64,000 nucleotides of DNA from an uncultured Bacteroides sp. (GTDB taxonomy: Bacteria > Bacteroidota > Bacteroidia > Bacteroidales > Bacteroidaceae). Below are positions 7,043 through 16,841 of the stretch, one piece after another. Each line of letters opens with the position of its first letter. Positions within the stretch are counted from its first letter, which is position 1. The notes under the pieces are model-generated. The model worked only from the letters and a program-made list of their open reading frames with translations. It made no database searches and was not told the DNA's origin. The stretch is from assembly GCF_963677715.1 (NCBI RefSeq), contig NZ_OY782495.1, positions 1,602,001-1,666,000 of the forward strand. The letters are read 5' to 3'. The translations under genes were made by a program, and so were the position numbers.

Positions 7043-10000
7043 ATGAAATTAGATAAATTTATAAACCGCCCGGTACTATCCACGGTCATCTCTATCCTGA
7101 TTGTGATATTGGGTATACTGGGGCTAACCTCACTCCCTATCACACAATATCCGGATATTGCTCCGCCTACCATTCAGGTAAGTACCACGTACTCCGGAGC
7201 GGATGCACAAACGGTGCTCAATAGTGTGATTGCTCCGCTGGAGGAGTCTATAAATGGTGTGGAAAACATGACTTATATGACCTCTTCGGCAACAAACAAC
7301 GGAAGTGCCACAATTACTGTTTACTTTAAGCAGGGAACCAATCCGGATATGGCGGCGGTAAACGTACAAAACCGCGTTTCGGCTGCAACTAACCTGCTGC
7401 CGGCCGAGGTGGTTCAGGTAGGTGTAACCACTGCCAAGAGACAGAGTAGTATGTTAGTCATATTCTCTGTACACGCAACGAATAACCAGTATACCGAAGC
7501 TTTTCTGCAGAATTATGCAAACATCAACATCTTACCCCAGATTAAACGTATTCCGGGTGTAGGTAGTGCCGATGCATTCGGTGCAAAGACTTATTCCATG
7601 CGCATCTGGCTGAAACCTGATGTGATGAGATTGTATAAGCTAATCCCCAGTGACGTAACGGCAGCACTTGCCGAACAAAATATTGAAGCTGCTCCGGGCC
7701 AGTTTGGCGAAAACGGAGACCAGTCTTTTCAATATGTAATGAGATACAAAGGACGCTTGAAAGAAGTGGCTGAATTTGAAAATATAATCATCAAAGCATC
7801 TCCGGATGGCCAGATGCTACGTTTAAAAGATGTGGCAAGGGTTGAATTGGGAGGATTAAGCTATGCGGTAAGCACATCATCTAACGGACAACCGGGTGTA
7901 ATATGTGCTGTGTATCAAACAGCAGGTTCTAACGCCACCGCAATTATCAAAGACGTACAAAATACGCTTAAGGAGGCCCAGAAGAATTTCCCTCCGGGTG
8001 TGACTTACGACGAGATGATGAATACCAACGACTTCCTTTTTGCTTCCATCTCAGAAGTGGTCAAAACACTGATTGAAGCGTTCATTCTGGTTTTCATTGT
8101 TGTATATATCTTCTTGCAGGATTTCCGATCTACATTGGTTCCGGCCATTGCGGTACCAGTTTCATTGATAGGAACATTCTTCTTCCTCTACATTTTCGGA
8201 TTCAGTATAAATCTGTTAACGCTATTTGCCTTGGTACTGGCCATTGCCATAGTGGTGGATGATGCCATCGTGGTGGTGGAGGCGGTTCATGCCAAGTTGG
8301 ACCAAGGTTACAAATCGGCTCGTTTAGCCTCCATCGACGCTATGAGCGAGATATCCGGAGCCATCGTTTCCATCACGTTAGTAATGGCGGCGGTATTTAT
8401 TCCCGTTACCTTTATGGGAGGTACCTCCGGCGTATTTTATACGCAGTTTGGTGTAACACTTGCCATAGCTATTTTTATCTCGGCGCTGAACGCTTTGACG
8501 TTAAGTCCGGCTTTATGTGCCATCTTACTGAAGCCTCATGCAGACGAACACGGGAAAAAGCCAAGTTTCATTGACCGTTTTCATAATTCGTTCAATGCCG
8601 CTTATAACGTTACGCTGGAGAAATACAAGAAAGGTGTTCAGTTCTTTATTTATCGCAAATGGGTTTCATTAGGTGCATTTGTTCTGTTTGCCGCACTGCT
8701 GGCATTCTTAATGATGAAAACGCCAACCGGGTTGGTGCCTAATGAAGATACAGGAACGTTTTTTATAACGGTGAGCCTTCCTCCGGCAACTTCGCTGGAG
8801 AAGACGGAAGCAACTATGAATGAAGTCGATAAGCTGCTGGAAGCGAACCCATTGATCAGATTTAGAGGACAAGTAAAAGGTTACAGTTTCCTCGCCGGAC
8901 AGGGAAGCCCTTACGGAACCTTTGTTTGCCGGTTAAAGAATTGGGATGAAAGGACCGGAAAAGGACAAGATGCAAATTCTGTTATCGGAATGCTTTATGC
9001 GCAAACACAGAGCATAAAGAATGCACAGATATTGATTTTTGCCCCGCCTATGATTTCAGGATTTAGTGCTACAAACGGATTTGAGTTCAGCTTGGAAGAT
9101 AAAACAGGCGGAGATGTAAACAAATTCTTCGGCGTAGCACAATCTTTCCTTGGCAAACTAAATCAGCGTCCCGAAATAGCCGCAGCTCAGACATCTTTCG
9201 ACCCGAGATTTCCTCAGTATATGATTGATGTGGATGTGGCAAAGTGTAAGAAGGCCGGTATCAGTCCAAATGACGTGATGGCTACTCTTCAGGGTTATTA
9301 CGGAGGTCTGTACGCATCTAACTTTAATAGATTCGGAAAATTATATCGCGTTATGATTCAGGCGGATGCGCAATATCGCGTCAACCCTGAAACGATGAAC
9401 AACATCTACCTGAGAAATGGAACAGAGATGGCTCCTGTAAGCGAATTCATCACAATGAAGAAAGTATACGGGCCACAGAACATCAGCCGATTTAACATGT
9501 TCACCTCTATAGGAGTAAACGGATCGGCTGCCAACGGATACAGTTCGGGAGACGCCATTAAAGCCATCCAAGAAGTAGCAGCAGAGACTCTGCCTGCCGG
9601 ATACGGTTATGAGTTTGCCGGGTTAACGCGTTCCGAACAAAGTTCCAGCAACGCCACCGTCATTGTATTTGCGCTATGTATCATGTTTGTGTATTTCATT
9701 TTAAGTGCGCAATATGAAAGTTACATTTTGCCTCTCACGGTTATTCTTTCATTGCCTTTCGGATTGGCAGGAAGCTTTATATTCGCCCATATTATGGGTG
9801 TAGATAATAATGTATATCTGCAAATTGCATTGATCATGTTAATTGGTTTGCTGGCCAAAAATGCTATTTTGATTACAGAGTTTGCCTTGGAGCGAAGGCG
9901 AACGGGAATGGCAATAACATGGAGCGCAATACTTGCAGCAGCTGCTCGTCTGCGTCCTATATTAATGACTTCTCTAGCCATGATCATCGGACTTTTACCG

Positions 10001-10234
10001 TTGATGTTTGCATCCGGAGTTGGTGCCAACGGTAACAGTTCGCTGGGTACAGGTGCTGTAGGAGGTATGTTGATTGGTATGATTTGCCAGATATTCATCG
10101 TCCCTGTACTGTTCGTCATCTTCGAATCCATTCAGGAGAAATTCAAACCGATGCATTTTGAAGAAGCAGATCCGAACGTTCTCGTTTCAGAGCTCGAACA
10201 ATATACAAACCTACATAAGGATAAAAAGAAATGA
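7043..10234 (+). CDS. RND multidrug efflux pump, inner-membrane subunit (HAE1 family)
   Basis: This 1063-residue protein has the family's usual length and two-repeat layout: a first transmembrane helix at residues 10-30, a large periplasmic loop, six membrane helices from about residue 340, and a second loop and helix bundle. The proton-relay region AIAIVVDDAIVVVEAV in TM4, with adjacent Asp residues, is intact. It uses the proton gradient to export hydrophobic or amphiphilic compounds through the adaptor and outer-membrane partner encoded beside it. Its last four bases overlap the start of the channel gene (ATGA). Substrate is unknown. Confidence 0.95.
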   Translation: MKLDKFINRPVLSTVISILIVILGILGLTSLPITQYPDIAPPTIQVSTTYSGADAQTVLNSVIAPLEESINGVENMTYMTSSATNNGSATITVYFKQGTNPDMAAVNVQNRVSAATNLLPAEVVQVGVTTAKRQSSMLVIFSVHATNNQYTEAFLQNYANINILPQIKRIPGVGSADAFGAKTYSMRIWLKPDVMRLYKLIPSDVTAALAEQNIEAAPGQFGENGDQSFQYVMRYKGRLKEVAEFENIIIKASPDGQMLRLKDVARVELGGLSYAVSTSSNGQPGVICAVYQTAGSNATAIIKDVQNTLKEAQKNFPPGVTYDEMMNTNDFLFASISEVVKTLIEAFILVFIVVYIFLQDFRSTLVPAIAVPVSLIGTFFFLYIFGFSINLLTLFALVLAIAIVVDDAIVVVEAVHAKLDQGYKSARLASIDAMSEISGAIVSITLVMAAVFIPVTFMGGTSGVFYTQFGVTLAIAIFISALNALTLSPALCAILLKPHADEHGKKPSFIDRFHNSFNAAYNVTLEKYKKGVQFFIYRKWVSLGAFVLFAALLAFLMMKTPTGLVPNEDTGTFFITVSLPPATSLEKTEATMNEVDKLLEANPLIRFRGQVKGYSFLAGQGSPYGTFVCRLKNWDERTGKGQDANSVIGMLYAQTQSIKNAQILIFAPPMISGFSATNGFEFSLEDKTGGDVNKFFGVAQSFLGKLNQRPEIAAAQTSFDPRFPQYMIDVDVAKCKKAGISPNDVMATLQGYYGGLYASNFNRFGKLYRVMIQADAQYRVNPETMNNIYLRNGTEMAPVSEFITMKKVYGPQNISRFNMFTSIGVNGSAANGYSSGDAIKAIQEVAAETLPAGYGYEFAGLTRSEQSSSNATVIVFALCIMFVYFILSAQYESYILPLTVILSLPFGLAGSFIFAHIMGVDNNVYLQIALIMLIGLLAKNAILITEFALERRRTGMAITWSAILAAAARLRPILMTSLAMIIGLLPLMFASGVGANGNSSLGTGAVGGMLIGMICQIFIVPVLFVIFESIQEKFKPMHFEEADPNVLVSELEQYTNLHKDKKK

Positions 10235-11613
10235 AAAGACAAATAATATACCTGATGTGTACGACTGCATTATTGAGCAGTTGTCACATCTACAAATCGT
10301 ATGATCGTCCCGATGTAAATGTCAGTGGTTTGTATCGTGATTCGGCTTCTGTAAATGATACATTGGCAGTAACCGATACAATTAACATGGGAAATATGCC
10401 ATGGAAAGAGGTTTTTACCGACCCGAAGCTTCAAACATTAATAGAAGCAGGGTTGGAAAACAATACGGACCTTCTTACCGCCACCCTAAAAGTGAAAGAA
10501 GCGGAAGCAATGCTGACTTCGGCCAAGCTTTCGTTTTTACCGTCATTTGCACTCAACCCGCAGGGTACGGTGAGTAGTTTTGATCACAGCAAAGCAACTC
10601 AGACATACCAGCTACCCATTGTCTCTAGTTGGGAAATAGATATGTTTGGCAAGTTACTGAATGCGGAACGCGGCAAAAAAGCAATGCTGCTACAAAGTAA
10701 AGCCTACCAACAAGCAGTGCGTACAAAAGTAATAGCCAATATCGCTAATACGTATTATACGTTGCTCATGCTGGACAGGCAATTGGATATCAGCCTGCAA
10801 ACTGCCGAATCGTGGAAACAAAGTGTGGAAACAACAAAAGGTTTAGTGAGCATCGGCGTTACCAATGAATCGGGTGTTGCATCTACAGAAGCGAACTACT
10901 ATAGTGTGCTGGCTTCATTGCCCGAACTACGCAGGCAGATTCGCGAAACAGAGAATTCTCTGTCCTTATTATTGGGACAGGTTCCGCAAACGGTTGATCG
11001 CGGCAAACTGGAAGAGCAGAAATTGCCCGACCATTTGGCTACAGGCATTCCTATACAGCTGTTATCTAACCGTCCGGATGTAATGCAAAGTGAGTTAGCT
11101 TTGGCTGCAGCCTATTATACCACCAATCAGGCAAGATCGGCATTCTACCCCAACCTCACACTTACCGGAACTTTAGGATGGACAAACAGTTCTGGATTGG
11201 GCATTGTAAATCCGGGAAAAATGATTGCTTCTGCCGTTGGTTCGCTTACACAACCCCTATTTAATAAAGGAGCAAACATCGCTAACCTAAGAGTAGCTAA
11301 AGCGCAGCAAAAAGAAGCTTTGCTAAACTTCCAGTATCAGTTATTAAATGCCGGAAGCGAAGTAAGCAATGCGTTGGTACTTTATCAATCGTCCACAGAG
11401 AGAAGTAACCTGGAAGAAAACCAAGTCAAATCTCTGGAGAAAGCCGTAAACTACACTCAGCAGTTATTTAAACTGGGGTCATCTACTTCCTATCTGGAAG
11501 TACTTACCGCACAGAAATCATTGCTCAGTGCACAACTTTCTAAAGTTTCTGATGATTTTTACCGCATGCAAGCAGTTGTGAACCTCTACTATGCATTAGG
11601 AGGAGGAAGATAA
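10231..11613 (+). CDS. RND efflux outer-membrane factor lipoprotein (TolC/NodT family)
   Basis: This 460-residue channel subunit has a lipoprotein signal ending LLSSC, lipidated at Cys18. It contains two OEP repeats with long helices (for example NTYYTLLMLDRQLDISLQTAESW and the matching C-terminal NQVKSLEKAVNYTQQLFKLGSSTSYLEVL). The start overlaps the end of the pump gene by four bases, so the two are translationally coupled. Together with the adaptor it completes a tripartite exporter spanning both membranes. Confidence 0.93.
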   Translation: MKRQIIYLMCTTALLSSCHIYKSYDRPDVNVSGLYRDSASVNDTLAVTDTINMGNMPWKEVFTDPKLQTLIEAGLENNTDLLTATLKVKEAEAMLTSAKLSFLPSFALNPQGTVSSFDHSKATQTYQLPIVSSWEIDMFGKLLNAERGKKAMLLQSKAYQQAVRTKVIANIANTYYTLLMLDRQLDISLQTAESWKQSVETTKGLVSIGVTNESGVASTEANYYSVLASLPELRRQIRETENSLSLLLGQVPQTVDRGKLEEQKLPDHLATGIPIQLLSNRPDVMQSELALAAAYYTTNQARSAFYPNLTLTGTLGWTNSSGLGIVNPGKMIASAVGSLTQPLFNKGANIANLRVAKAQQKEALLNFQYQLLNAGSEVSNALVLYQSSTERSNLEENQVKSLEKAVNYTQQLFKLGSSTSYLEVLTAQKSLLSAQLSKVSDDFYRMQAVVNLYYALGGGR

Positions 11614-11641
11614 TGTTGAACCATAAAAACAAGGATAAAAT

Positions 11642-12415
11642 ATGATTAGTCCGCAAGCATTTGTTGATCCCGGTGCTAAAATAGGGAAAAACGTAGAAAT
11701 ATATCCGTTCGCTTATATCGAAAAGGATGTAGAGATTGGCGACAACTGCATTATCATGCCCTATGTCAGTGTAATGAATGGAACACGTATGGGTGAAGGC
11801 AACCATGTGTTTCAAAACACAGTGCTGGGTGCCTTGCCCCAAGACTTCAACTACACAGGCGAAGATTCTTCTTTAATTATAGGAAAGAACAATATGATTC
11901 GTGAAAACGTAGTGATCAACCGTGCTACTCACGCAGGTCAGAGCACTACTATTGGCGATCATAATTGCCTTTTTGAAGGAGTACACATCTCACACGACAG
12001 TAAAATAGCCGATCACTGTGTTTTTGGTTTCGGAACTAAAGTGGCAGGAGATTGCAAAGTGGATTCTCATGCTATTATGGGCAGCCAAGCTGTGATACAA
12101 CAAGGAGCACACATAGCATCGTGGACAATGATTCGCGGTGGATGTCGTTTTGACAAAGACGTTCCTCCCTTCATCGTAGTATCCGGCAATCCTACCCATT
12201 ATTATGGCATCAATAGCTTAATGCTTACCAAAGGCCATTTTCCTGAGAAGATACAAAAACACATAGCCAACGCTTACCGGCTTATTTATCAGGGAAACAC
12301 CAGCATATTCGATGCTATTATCCGAATTCACGAACAGGTACCAATGAGCGAAGAGATTGAACAAATCATTCAATTCGTTCAGCAATCTGAAGAGAATACG
12401 GGGATTATAAGATAA
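11642..12415 (+). CDS. lpxA: Acyl-ACP--UDP-N-acetylglucosamine O-acyltransferase (LpxA-like)
   Basis: This 257-residue left-handed beta-helix protein is built from hexapeptide repeats (IGKNVE, VEIGDN, and so on). The HISH motif at residues 115-118 places His118 where the LpxA catalytic His lies, and VSGNP around residue 180 is followed by the family's C-terminal helical domain. LpxA transfers a hydroxyacyl chain from ACP to UDP-GlcNAc, the first step of lipid A synthesis in the cytoplasm. No other lpx genes are near. It follows the efflux channel gene by 28 bases and precedes a strong terminator, so it is probably co-transcribed with the efflux operon. It may be a second copy in the genome; a related UDP-sugar acyltransferase is the alternative. 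Confidence 0.88.
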   Translation: MISPQAFVDPGAKIGKNVEIYPFAYIEKDVEIGDNCIIMPYVSVMNGTRMGEGNHVFQNTVLGALPQDFNYTGEDSSLIIGKNNMIRENVVINRATHAGQSTTIGDHNCLFEGVHISHDSKIADHCVFGFGTKVAGDCKVDSHAIMGSQAVIQQGAHIASWTMIRGGCRFDKDVPPFIVVSGNPTHYYGINSLMLTKGHFPEKIQKHIANAYRLIYQGNTSIFDAIIRIHEQVPMSEEIEQIIQFVQQSEENTGIIR

Positions 12416-12435
12416 GGTAATTCTTATCAAAACCT

Positions 12436-12503
12436 AAAAAAGAATCGCGGAGTAATTAAGCTATTGACTATAAATAGACCTAATTATTCCGCGATTCTTT
12501 TTT
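12436..12503. terminator. Bidirectional terminator between the efflux/lpxA operon and PUL 1
   Basis: Arms 12436-12458 and 12481-12503 pair over 23 bp with a single G-T mismatch; the core is gaatcgcgga. The hairpin starts with six A and ends with six T, so it can stop transcription from both sides. It lies between two convergent operons. Confidence 0.88.
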
Positions 12504-12542
12504 ATGCTTATTTAGAATTACGCATCCAACTATCTAATGCTA

Positions 12543-13943
12543 TCAGGTTCGCCAAAACCACTTTATTTTAGTGAAAAGCATCGCCACAAGCATAGCAAGT
12601 GCAGTAACTACTACTCCTCGCAAAAAGCCTAGCCAGGCATTCTGACAAAACAAAGAAAGATAGCCGGCCAAACCTAACAAATGAAGAATAGGCATCACAA
12701 CCAAGTTAGCGGCAACATAAGCAATCATTGGATTTTGCCCTACCATTTCGAGTGGCAAAGTAAGTTTCTTCCAACGATAAATATCGCTCATGATAGAAAA
12801 AGCAATCATAGCCAGAAAGGCCAATCCGGATGTAACAAAGTAATAACTGTATGTGGCGTAATCTTTGCGAATGCCTCCCTCGAAAGCTTCGAAGAAAAGG
12901 CCAAGCATTAATAAATAAGATCCGGCTACATAAAGTTTACGCCAAAAACGCATATCATTTCCATCGGCCTTTAATAAATAGCCTAAAAGGATTAGAAGAA
13001 TAACCGTACCGGCAAGATTCAACAGAAGAGATCTGGTATAAAGTCCGTAAAGGTTGAACACGATAATCCCCACCGAAATGAGCAATACAAATGAAAGGCG
13101 TTTATGACTAATTCTACCGGAAACTTCCTCTTTCCGTTTCTTGATCCAATCATATAAGTATTCTCCGGCAATAGAACCCGGAATAACTATAAATAGATAT
13201 TTAAGAAAAGTAAACTGATACATCCATGAAGCAGGTGAATAGTGCATTAACATTTTAGCCCATGACCCTTCAGTAGAACTGCTCAAAAAGATACCCATAA
13301 CAAAAGGGAGTATAGCTATGCGTGCCCACCGGTTATGCAGCGTAAACAAATAGGCCAGCGAACCGAAAATAGCCATATTGGCTAATATTAAAATAATAAT
13401 ATCACTATGCGTAGGATCAAAAGTATAGCCCTCCGGATAAGAAACAAAAAGCAGTAAGGTTATGCCAATAACATAAGCAGCAAATTCTAATGCAAGATGC
13501 GTCCACTTAGGCATTTCCCAAGGAAAACGCACAAACATACAGTTCATCAGAACAAAAACCAAGAGCATGGATAAAGAGGTTGAAATGCTTTCGGAAGAGA
13601 CTGATCCCCAAAGATACATGTGCTGAATAAATATGGCGAAAAAAGTCAGTTTTACTCCACGCAGCAAACTATGCAGTGCAAGATTAAGAATTCCTGTCCC
13701 TTTCTCACGCTTACGTCCTATAGAGAAAGGAAAAGCCGCTCCCATAGCAAACAAGAAAAAGGGGAAAATAAGATCAACCCATGTTATTCCATAGATAGAG
13801 GGGTTGAAAACATGATCGGGAGGAGGAACCTGAGCATGATACATCCAACCGGGCAATATCCCTTCACAGATCGTAGCAGAAAGTATCATCGTAGCAATAG
13901 CGTAACCACGCAACGCATCCAAAGAAAAGGCTCTATTATTCAT
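12543..13943 (-). CDS. Multi-pass membrane acyltransferase-like protein (DUF5009/HGSNAT-like)
   Basis: This 466-residue protein has about ten to twelve hydrophobic helices and starts with RAFSLDALRGYAIATMI, the signature opening of the heparan-alpha-glucosaminide N-acetyltransferase-like/DUF5009 group. It also has WVDLIFPFFLFAMGAAFPFS early and the usual long membrane domain. The human relative passes an acetyl group from cytosolic acetyl-CoA to glucosamine on the far side of a membrane; a similar acyl transfer to an amino sugar in the periplasm is plausible but unproven. It is the last gene of PUL 1, 98 bases after the GHL10 gene and just before the bidirectional terminator. Confidence 0.78.
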   Translation of the reverse strand: MNNRAFSLDALRGYAIATMILSATICEGILPGWMYHAQVPPPDHVFNPSIYGITWVDLIFPFFLFAMGAAFPFSIGRKREKGTGILNLALHSLLRGVKLTFFAIFIQHMYLWGSVSSESISTSLSMLLVFVLMNCMFVRFPWEMPKWTHLALEFAAYVIGITLLLFVSYPEGYTFDPTHSDIIILILANMAIFGSLAYLFTLHNRWARIAILPFVMGIFLSSSTEGSWAKMLMHYSPASWMYQFTFLKYLFIVIPGSIAGEYLYDWIKKRKEEVSGRISHKRLSFVLLISVGIIVFNLYGLYTRSLLLNLAGTVILLILLGYLLKADGNDMRFWRKLYVAGSYLLMLGLFFEAFEGGIRKDYATYSYYFVTSGLAFLAMIAFSIMSDIYRWKKLTLPLEMVGQNPMIAYVAANLVVMPILHLLGLAGYLSLFCQNAWLGFLRGVVVTALAMLVAMLFTKIKWFWRT

Positions 13944-14041
13944 TATACCAGCTTTTATATGTTCTTTTGACTAATCTACCCCAAACAAAACAACCTATTT
14001 CATTTGTTTTATCCGGATACAGAAGTCGTCATTGCATTAAG

Positions 14042-15370
14042 TTAATTAAGTGCTCCGCCTTCTCTCATGCCTTTTTCTACTTCCTTCCAGAGATTTTTAT
14101 TAATGATATGCACAATATCAAAAACCATTAATCCATCAGATTTAGAAAGATTCATTTTGATGGCTTCAGACAACTTATCGGGGGTTTTATAAAACTGATC
14201 GACCAAAACGCCCCCCATAAACTTATTCCTTTTAAGAATAGTTCTTAAGTGTGCGCAAGCCCCTTCCACGCAATACCAGGTCCCGGATTGCGCCTGACTA
14301 TCCGTTTCATTCCACACACTACGGTTAGCTTTCTTATATTCGTCAAGAGAAATATCTGTATAATAGTTTCCCGTTGCATACAAATCAATCAACTCGGCGT
14401 AGCCATATCTTTTATAATCAGGAGTGGCCCAATCAAAATCTTTACTGGGATCGTATTCTTTACTGGCGAAATTAACCCCTACTTCATAGTAAGAAGGGTA
14501 CCAGGCACCCGTATATGTTCCAAATGAGACTTTAGAATTAGCCGCTTTTACTTCTTTACGAGCCAGAGCCATAAAGTCAGTAATGTTCTTTGTTCTCCAC
14601 TCTATCCACTTCAAAAAAGCGGGACCACGATCAATGACATATTTCCCATTCTGATCTTTCTTCCATTGATAAATATCTTCCGGAAAACGAGCCAGTTTAT
14701 GCCCGATATATTCTTCAAATTTAGAGCGTGACAAAGGAGAAAAATCGGCCGTAATACCATCATAACGCACCCTATCGAGCATTAACCCGTCCAAATCACG
14801 ATACTTAGTGACCACCTCTTTTAATACATTCAGAATATGCTTACGAAAGTCTGCATTCAAAGGATTGATCATAGCCGCATATTTATCTTTCTCTTGCATA
14901 ATAGAGATAATTCCTTTATCAGGAGTATACACCATCGAAGCCCATTCAGGATGTCCGTTATAAACCTGCCCCCTGTCAAAGTAATTATGACCGGCCGAAA
15001 ACACATTCAATGAAGCATATATCTGAAGCCCCAACTCATGGCCTTTCTTTATAAAATAGCCCAAATAATCAAAATCACCTCTTTTAGCCCCTTTCCATTC
15101 TTCCATACGAGGCGCATAAGCACTCTCATAGAGCACCTCACCGGTTATAGGACGTATGTCTACAACAGCATGCGTGAAACCCAAAAATTTAATTTTTCTC
15201 AGATAATAATCAATTGAATCCGGATGGCTGAATCTGGCAAAATTAGCTTCTGCATCTATCCACATAAGAGCCGGCTTTCCTTTTATCTGATTTTTTATCG
15301 TACGACCATTAACATGGCCAGTAAATAATAGAGCAACACATAAAGTCAATATTAATTTTAGATTCTTCAT
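14042..15370 (-). CDS. GHL10-type glycosyl hydrolase-like protein (secreted)
   Basis: This 442-residue TIM-barrel protein of the GHL10 (PF02638) family has an N-terminal signal peptide ending near residue 22. The barrel starts LMWIDAEANF and continues with AVVDIRPITGEVLYES; the GLMLDRVRYDG segment near residue 195 corresponds to the conserved DGI-LD-IRY motif. A characterised relative, E. coli DigH, cleaves glycan strands of peptidoglycan lacking stem peptides, so an action on amino-sugar glycans is possible. It is a paralogue of the gene at 18302-19660; both keep the LDR-RYD-DFS signature. There is no lipobox here, so it is probably periplasmic. Confidence 0.85.
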   Translation of the reverse strand: MKNLKLILTLCVALLFTGHVNGRTIKNQIKGKPALMWIDAEANFARFSHPDSIDYYLRKIKFLGFTHAVVDIRPITGEVLYESAYAPRMEEWKGAKRGDFDYLGYFIKKGHELGLQIYASLNVFSAGHNYFDRGQVYNGHPEWASMVYTPDKGIISIMQEKDKYAAMINPLNADFRKHILNVLKEVVTKYRDLDGLMLDRVRYDGITADFSPLSRSKFEEYIGHKLARFPEDIYQWKKDQNGKYVIDRGPAFLKWIEWRTKNITDFMALARKEVKAANSKVSFGTYTGAWYPSYYEVGVNFASKEYDPSKDFDWATPDYKRYGYAELIDLYATGNYYTDISLDEYKKANRSVWNETDSQAQSGTWYCVEGACAHLRTILKRNKFMGGVLVDQFYKTPDKLSEAIKMNLSKSDGLMVFDIVHIINKNLWKEVEKGMREGGALN

Positions 15371-15408
15371 CTTCTTATTTTTATTAATTCGTTTTACTTT
15401 ATTCTTAT

Positions 15409-16833
15409 CTATTTCGTTATAACAGCCCGGAAAGGTGCAGCCGGAATTTGAGCATTATTGAATAAATCTCCTTCTATGTAGTTACGAAAGCAATAACGTA
15501 CTTCTACCGGATTTTTAATAGAATCATTCCAGACCTTCACCGTTGGCGAGCCACCTATAATTTCTGCCTGAGCAGAAAGAAACTTGCCATCAGCACCAGC
15601 AAGCTCAAAGCCTCTAAGTTTTTGATTTTCGGGAATCAAGCCCTCTTCACCATAGGCAAAATTGACTTCAACCGTTGAGTCTGTAAGTTTACAACTCTTA
15701 TAAATGGGCCCCGAATACTGAAATCCTTTTCGACCATAAGTCTTAGCCAGCGCCCAATACGCTAAGCGTTGCCCAACCTTTATTTTATAAGGGGGATGAA
15801 TAAACTTTTCGCTTCCGGCGTCTGATGTAGTAACCATTCCCACATTGGGCACTTCATCCATTAGCTCTAACTGACATTGGCGAAACCAGGCCCAATCCAA
15901 TTTATCTCTCCCTTCCGATTCCCAAGGAGCTATTTGTACATAGTAAAACGGCATCTCTGGCAATTGAAAGAAACTTCTCCATTGAGCTACCATAGCCGGA
16001 AACAACTTTTTATACAAGCCCGGATCAGGACTATTCGCTTCACCCTGATACCAAATAACACCCTTTACAGGGAAACCTTTCCAAGGGTTAACCATCGCAT
16101 TCCAAAGCAAGGTAGGAGTACCGGCTGTCCACCCAAATTTAGTCTGCGAAACATCAGGTAACGATACTTCCGGGAAATGAGAGAGTGTTTTTCTGTCCAT
16201 CCATGCCTCAATTTTCGATGCACTCCACGAACAATTAATTAATCCGACAGGCACATTCAGCGTTTTTTGAAGTAACTCTCCAAAGAAGTAAGCAGCAGCA
16301 CTGAAATTAGCCACCTCCTCAGAAGAAGATTCCACCCAATGGCCGTCTATTCCGGTTGTTTGAAGAGTAGTGCTCCAAGCATTCTTCACAGTAAATAGCC
16401 GGAGAGGGCGTTTCGCATCGGCAGACACAATATACGACTGAGAGCCATATACAGGTTGCCCCCTAAATCCCTTCACCGGCATCTCCATATTAGACTGCCC
16501 GGAACAAAACCAAACTTCACCTATCAAAACATCTTTCAAAACCAATTTTTCACCATCGGAGAAAGTTAATGTATAAGGACCTCCGGCAACCGGAGTAGCA
16601 ATAGTGGCACTCCAAGTACCATCTTTAGCACTTTTTATCTGAACCTTTTCTTTATTCCATGAAGCAATAATAAAAACCTTAGTATCAGGCTTTGCCTTCC
16701 CGGAAAAGTAAACCTTCGACTGCTGCTGCAACACCATATTATCTCCCCAAATGGAAGACAATGCCACTTTAGCTTGCATTGCGACAGAAAAAAACAAGCT
16801 AATAAATATGAACCAATAACCTTTATTCATCAT
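15409..16833 (-). CDS. Sialate O-acetylesterase-like esterase (SGNH/SASA family)
   Basis: This 474-residue exported esterase has a signal peptide at residues 1-21, a beta-sandwich opening (ALSSIWGDNMVLQQ) and the catalytic block I GQSNMEMP with Ser114. A late block containing KFIHPPYKIKVGQRLAYWAL provides the likely His. Family members remove O-acetyl groups from sugars, classically 9-O-acetyl sialic acid, but many PUL members act on other acetylated glycans. No sialidase or sialate lyase is nearby, so the acetylated substrate may not be sialic acid. It starts 8 bases after the metallophosphoesterase stop, within the PUL 1 operon. Confidence 0.9.
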   Translation of the reverse strand: MMNKGYWFIFISLFFSVAMQAKVALSSIWGDNMVLQQQSKVYFSGKAKPDTKVFIIASWNKEKVQIKSAKDGTWSATIATPVAGGPYTLTFSDGEKLVLKDVLIGEVWFCSGQSNMEMPVKGFRGQPVYGSQSYIVSADAKRPLRLFTVKNAWSTTLQTTGIDGHWVESSSEEVANFSAAAYFFGELLQKTLNVPVGLINCSWSASKIEAWMDRKTLSHFPEVSLPDVSQTKFGWTAGTPTLLWNAMVNPWKGFPVKGVIWYQGEANSPDPGLYKKLFPAMVAQWRSFFQLPEMPFYYVQIAPWESEGRDKLDWAWFRQCQLELMDEVPNVGMVTTSDAGSEKFIHPPYKIKVGQRLAYWALAKTYGRKGFQYSGPIYKSCKLTDSTVEVNFAYGEEGLIPENQKLRGFELAGADGKFLSAQAEIIGGSPTVKVWNDSIKNPVEVRYCFRNYIEGDLFNNAQIPAAPFRAVITK

Positions 16834-16841
16834 TCAATATA

